DNA of 64,000 nt, from contig OY776124.1 of the NCBI GenBank assembly GCA_963675135.1, positions 23,868,066 to 23,932,065 on the forward strand, written 5' to 3'. Below the pieces are notes generated by a model. That model had not been told where the DNA came from and searched no databases. It saw only the letters and a list, made by a program, of their open reading frames with translations. Positions 60,606 to 64,000 of the stretch are shown piece by piece (the first letter of the stretch is position 1; every line of letters begins with the position of its first letter). Origin of the DNA: Galeopsis tetrahit. Its lineage: Eukaryota > Streptophyta > Magnoliopsida > Lamiales > Lamiaceae. The translations under genes and the position numbers were made by a program.

Positions 60606-63470
60606 TGCCATTTAACCTCTAAAATACCTAAATGAAGTGTTTTGTAGGATTGCTTGGTGACCAAGCAAACTTTATGTTTTCTTTATTTTGCGGAAAATCA
60701 CATTCGTTAGTGCTAAAAAAATCTATAGTTTATCCCACTATAATGTGAACGTGCACTTTCTCCGATTCACTCATCCTCTCTTTTTGAAAAGTTTCACTAA
60801 TTGCAAAAGAGTTAACCATTACCAATTCACATTGGTTCTAGGGTTGTTGTTTTCTATAATAGTGTCATTTAACCTCTAAAATACCAAAATGAAGTGTTTT
60901 GTAGGATTGCTTGGTGACCAAGCAAACTTTATGTTTTCTTTATTCTGCGGAAAATCACATTCGTTAGTGCTCAAAAACTCTAGTTTATCCCACTATAATG
61001 TGGAAGTGCGCTTTCACCGATTCACTCATCCTCTCTTTTTGAAAAGTTTCACTAATTGCAAACGAGTTAATCATTACCAATTCACATTGGTTCTAGGGTT
61101 GTTGTTTTCTATAACTCGTTTATAGTGCCATTTAACCTCAAAACTACCAAGATGAAGTGTTTTGTATGATTGCTTGGTGACCAAGAAAACTTTATGTTTT
61201 CTTTATTTTGCGGAAAATCACATTCGTTAGTGCTAAAAAAATCTATAGTTTATCCCACTATAATGTGGAAGTGCACTTTCTCCGATTCACTCATTCTCTG
61301 TTTTTGAAAAGTGTCACTAATTGCAAAAGAGTTAACCATTACCAAATCATATTGGTTCTAGGGTTGTTGTTTTCTATAATAGTGTCATTTAACCTCTAAA
61401 ATACCAAAATGAAGTGTTTTGTAGGATTGCTTGGTGACCAAGCAAACTTTATGTTTTCTTTATTTTGCGGAAAATCATATTCGTTAGTGCTAAAAAACTC
61501 TATAGTTTTATCCCACAATAATGTGGAAGTGCACTTTCTCCGATTCACTCATCCTCTCTTTTTGAAAAGTTTCACTAATTGCAAAAGAGTTAACAATTAC
61601 CAATTCACATTGGTTCTAGGGTTGTTGTTTTCTATAATAGTGTCATTTAACCTCTAAAATACCAAAATGAAGTGTTTTGTAGGATTGCTTGGTGACCAAG
61701 CAAACTTTATGTTTTCTTTATTTTGCGGAAAATCGCATTCGTTAGTGCTAAAAAACTCTATAGTTTATCCCACTATAATGTGGAAGTGCACTTTCTCCGA
61801 TTCATACATTCTCTCTTTTTTGAAAAGTTTCACTAATTGCAAAAGAGTTAACCATTACCAATTCACATTGGTTCCAGGGTTGTTGTTCTCTATAACTCGT
61901 TTATAGTGCCATTTAACCTCTAAAATACCAAAATGAAGTGTTTTGTAGGATTGCTTGGTGACCAAGCAAACTTTATGTTTTCTTTATTTTGCGGAAAATC
62001 ATATTCGTTAGTGCTAAAAAACTCTATAGTTTTATCCCACTATAATGTGGAAGTGCACTTTCTCCGATTCACTCATCCTCTCTTTTTGAAAAGTTTCACT
62101 AATTGCAAAAGAGTTAACAATTACCAATTCACATTGGTTCTAGGGTTGTTGTTTTCTATAATAGTGACATTTAACCTCTAAAATACCAAAATGAAGTGTT
62201 TTGTAGGATTGCTTGGTGACTAAGCAAACTTTATGTTTTCTTTATTTCGCGGAAAATCACATTCGTTAGTGCTCAAAAACTCTAGTTTATCCCACTATAA
62301 TGTGGAAGTGCGCTTTCACCGATTCACTCATCCTCTCTTTTTGAAAAGTTTCACTAATTGCAAAAGAGTTAATCATTACCAATTCACATTGGTTCTAGGG
62401 TTGTTGTTTTCTATAACTCGTTTATAGTGCCATTTAACCTCAAAACTACCAAGATGAAGTGTTTTGTATGATTGCTTGGTGACCAAGAAAACTTTATGTT
62501 TTCTTTATTTTGCGGAAAATCACATTCGTTAGTGCTAAAAAAATCTATAGTTTATCCCACTATAATGTGGAAGTGCACTTTCTCCGATTCACTCATTCTC
62601 TGTTTTTGAAAAGTTTCACTAATTGCAAAAGAGTTAACCATTACCAAATCATATTGGTTCTAGGGTTTTTGTTTTCTATAATAGTGCCATTTAACCTCTA
62701 AAATACCAAAACGAAGTGTTTTGTAGGATTGCTTGGTGACCAAGCAAACTTTATGTTTTCTTTATTTTGCGGAAAATCACATTCGTTAGTGCTAAAAAAC
62801 TCTATAGTTTATCCCACTATAATGTGGAAGTGCACTTTCTCCGATTCATACATTCTCTCTTTTTTGAAAAGTTTCACTAATTGCAAAAGAGTTAACCATT
62901 ACCAATTCACATTGGTTCCAGGGTTGTTGTTCTCTATAACTCGTTTATATTGCCATTTAACCTCTAAAATACCAAAATGAAGTGTTTTATAGGATTGCTT
63001 GGTGACCAAGAAAACTTTATGTTTTCTTTATTTTGCGGAAAATCACATTCGTTAGTGCTATAAAAATCTATAGTTTATCCCACTATAATGTGAACGTGCA
63101 CTTTCTCCGATTCACTCATCCTCTCTTTTTGAAAAGTTTCACTAATTGCAAAAGAGTTAACCATTACCAATTCACATTGGTTCTAGGGTTGTTGTTTTCT
63201 ATAATAGTGACATTTAACCTCTAAAATACCAAAATGAAGTGTTTTGTAGGATTGCTTGGTGACCAAGCAAACTTTATGTTTTCTTTATTTTGCGGAAAAT
63301 CACATTCGTTAGTGCTCAAAAACTCTAGTTTATCCCACTATAATGTGGAAGTGCGCTTTCACCGATTCACTCATCCTCTCTTTTTGAAAAGTTTCACTAA
63401 TTGCAAAAGAGTTAATCATTACCAATTCACATTGGTTCTAGGGTTGTTGTTTTCTATAACTCGTTTATAG
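60606..63470 (-). repeat. Right-arm 11-monomer unit (2,865 bp), copy 2
   Basis: Boundaries 60,862, 61,125, 61,382, 61,640, 61,906, 62,164, 62,427, 62,684, 62,950, 63,207 and 63,470, each 2,865 bp after copy 1. Two differences stand out: gggtttttgttttc near 62,664 and tttatattgcc near 62,946, both single-base changes private to copy 2. Such low divergence over nearly 3 kb indicates recent duplication or homogenisation. Confidence 0.92.
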
Positions 63471-64000
63471 TGCCATTTAACCTCTAAAATACCTAAATGA
63501 AGTGTTTTGTAGGATTGCTTGGTGACCAAGCAAACTTTATGTTTTCTTTATTTTGCGGAAAATCACATTCGTTAGTGCTAAAAAAATCTATAGTTTATCC
63601 CACTATAATGTGAACGTGCACTTTCTCCGATTCACTCATCCTCTCTTTTTGAAAAGTTTCACTAATTGCAAAAGAGTTAACCATTACCAATTCACATTGG
63701 TTCTAGGGTTGTTGTTTTCTATAATAGTGCCATTTAACCTCTAAAATACCAAAATGAAGTGTTTTGTAGGATTGCTTGGTGACCAAGCAAACTTTATGTT
63801 TTCTTTATTTTGCGGAAAATCACATTCGTTAGTGCTCAAAAACTCTATAGTTTTATCCCACTATAATGTGGAAGTGCACTTTCTCCGATTCACTCATCCT
63901 CTCTTTTTGAAAAGTTTCACTAATTGCAAAAGAGTTAACAATTACCAATTCACATTGGTTCCAGGGTTGTTGTTCTCTATAACTCGTTTATAGTGCCATT
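63471..64000 (-). repeat. Right-arm monomers at the window edge
   Basis: Boundaries 63,727 and 63,993. They match the pair ending 56,174 and 56,440 (tacctaaatg, then ttccaggg with ttctctataactcg), so the next unit after the edge may follow the 56 kb order rather than a third 2,865-bp copy. The array is not finished at base 64,000. Confidence 0.8.

Larger units (their letters stand above)
46277..64000 (-). repeat. Satellite array, right arm, inverted relative to the left arm (68 monomer boundaries)
   Basis: This is the same satellite as the left arm in reverse complement: palindromes, the 8-bp indel and the a-run indel are all recognisable. Monomer boundaries (last base of the inverted start motif) fall at 46,522, 46,787, 47,044, 47,309 and so on to 63,993, with a mean spacing of about 261 bp. 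Subfamilies here resemble those at 1-13 kb more than those at 13.5-46 kb. Variants largely private to this arm include aaaactaccaagatg with tatgattg (for example near 48,890, 52,025, 54,890, 58,270, 61,140, 62,450) and ttccaggg with ttctctataactcg (for example near 51,197, 53,542, 55,361, 63,960). The array continues past base 64,000. Confidence 0.98.

Noticed and set aside
145..63993. More than 200 small open frames of 60-87 codons, one per monomer
   Set aside because: They are copies of one noncoding satellite read in one frame. Many can only start at TTG or GTG, lengths shift with indels that are not multiples of three, and the frame is broken and reset between classes. There is no independent sign of a gene.
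1..64000. CRISPR-like repeat and spacer pattern
   Set aside because: The repeat unit is the entire 257-265 bp with no unique spacers, and there are no cas genes. The periodicity is that of a tandem satellite.
1..64000. Transposon or retroelement origin of the repeat
   Set aside because: No terminal inverted repeats, target duplications, LTR ends or coding remnants were seen at any monomer or unit boundary. An ancient origin from an element cannot be excluded but is not supported.

Overview
The whole window is one satellite-DNA array. I see no protein-coding gene, RNA gene, transposon or CRISPR array in it. The repeat is AT-rich (88 of 265 bases in the monomer at 145-409 are G or C, about 33%). 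It runs head to tail as roughly 244 monomers of about 257-265 bp, and the array continues past both window ends. A satellite of this size, with monomer-scale length variants and multimeric (higher-order) repeats, points to constitutive heterochromatin of a eukaryote, for example a pericentromeric, centromeric or subtelomeric block. The sequence does not let me name the species or decide between plant and animal.

Layout. (1) 1-10,351: monomers of one set of subfamilies, dominated by a 17-monomer, 4,449-bp higher-order repeat (one full copy and one 15-monomer copy), followed by a mixed transition zone. (2) 10,352-46,076: a second set of subfamilies in the same orientation. It starts with an odd monomer carrying a 41-bp internal duplication, then continues as overlapping local amplifications with units of 13, 7, 6, 5, 11, 6, 8 and 4 monomers. 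A four-monomer, 1,053-bp cassette occurs nine times here, four of them in direct succession at 36,233-40,444. (3) 46,077-46,276: exactly 200 N, an assembly gap. (4) 46,277-64,000: the same satellite in the opposite orientation. Its subfamilies look more like those of 1-13 kb than like those just left of the gap, and it ends with two copies of an 11-monomer, 2,865-bp unit.

How it works as DNA. Nearly every monomer carries a 19-bp palindrome (9-bp arms, central base C, containing the BstEII site GGTCACC) and a second hairpin (6-bp arms, 4-base loop). Two length switches make most of the length classes: presence or absence of an 8-bp segment (taaacgag), and one extra A in the run before ctatag. 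In zone 2 and the right arm, longer and shorter monomers mostly alternate, giving a basic dimer of about 523 bp. Higher-order units were compared by eye at diagnostic bases and by monomer spacing. No alignment was run, so percent identities are not given.
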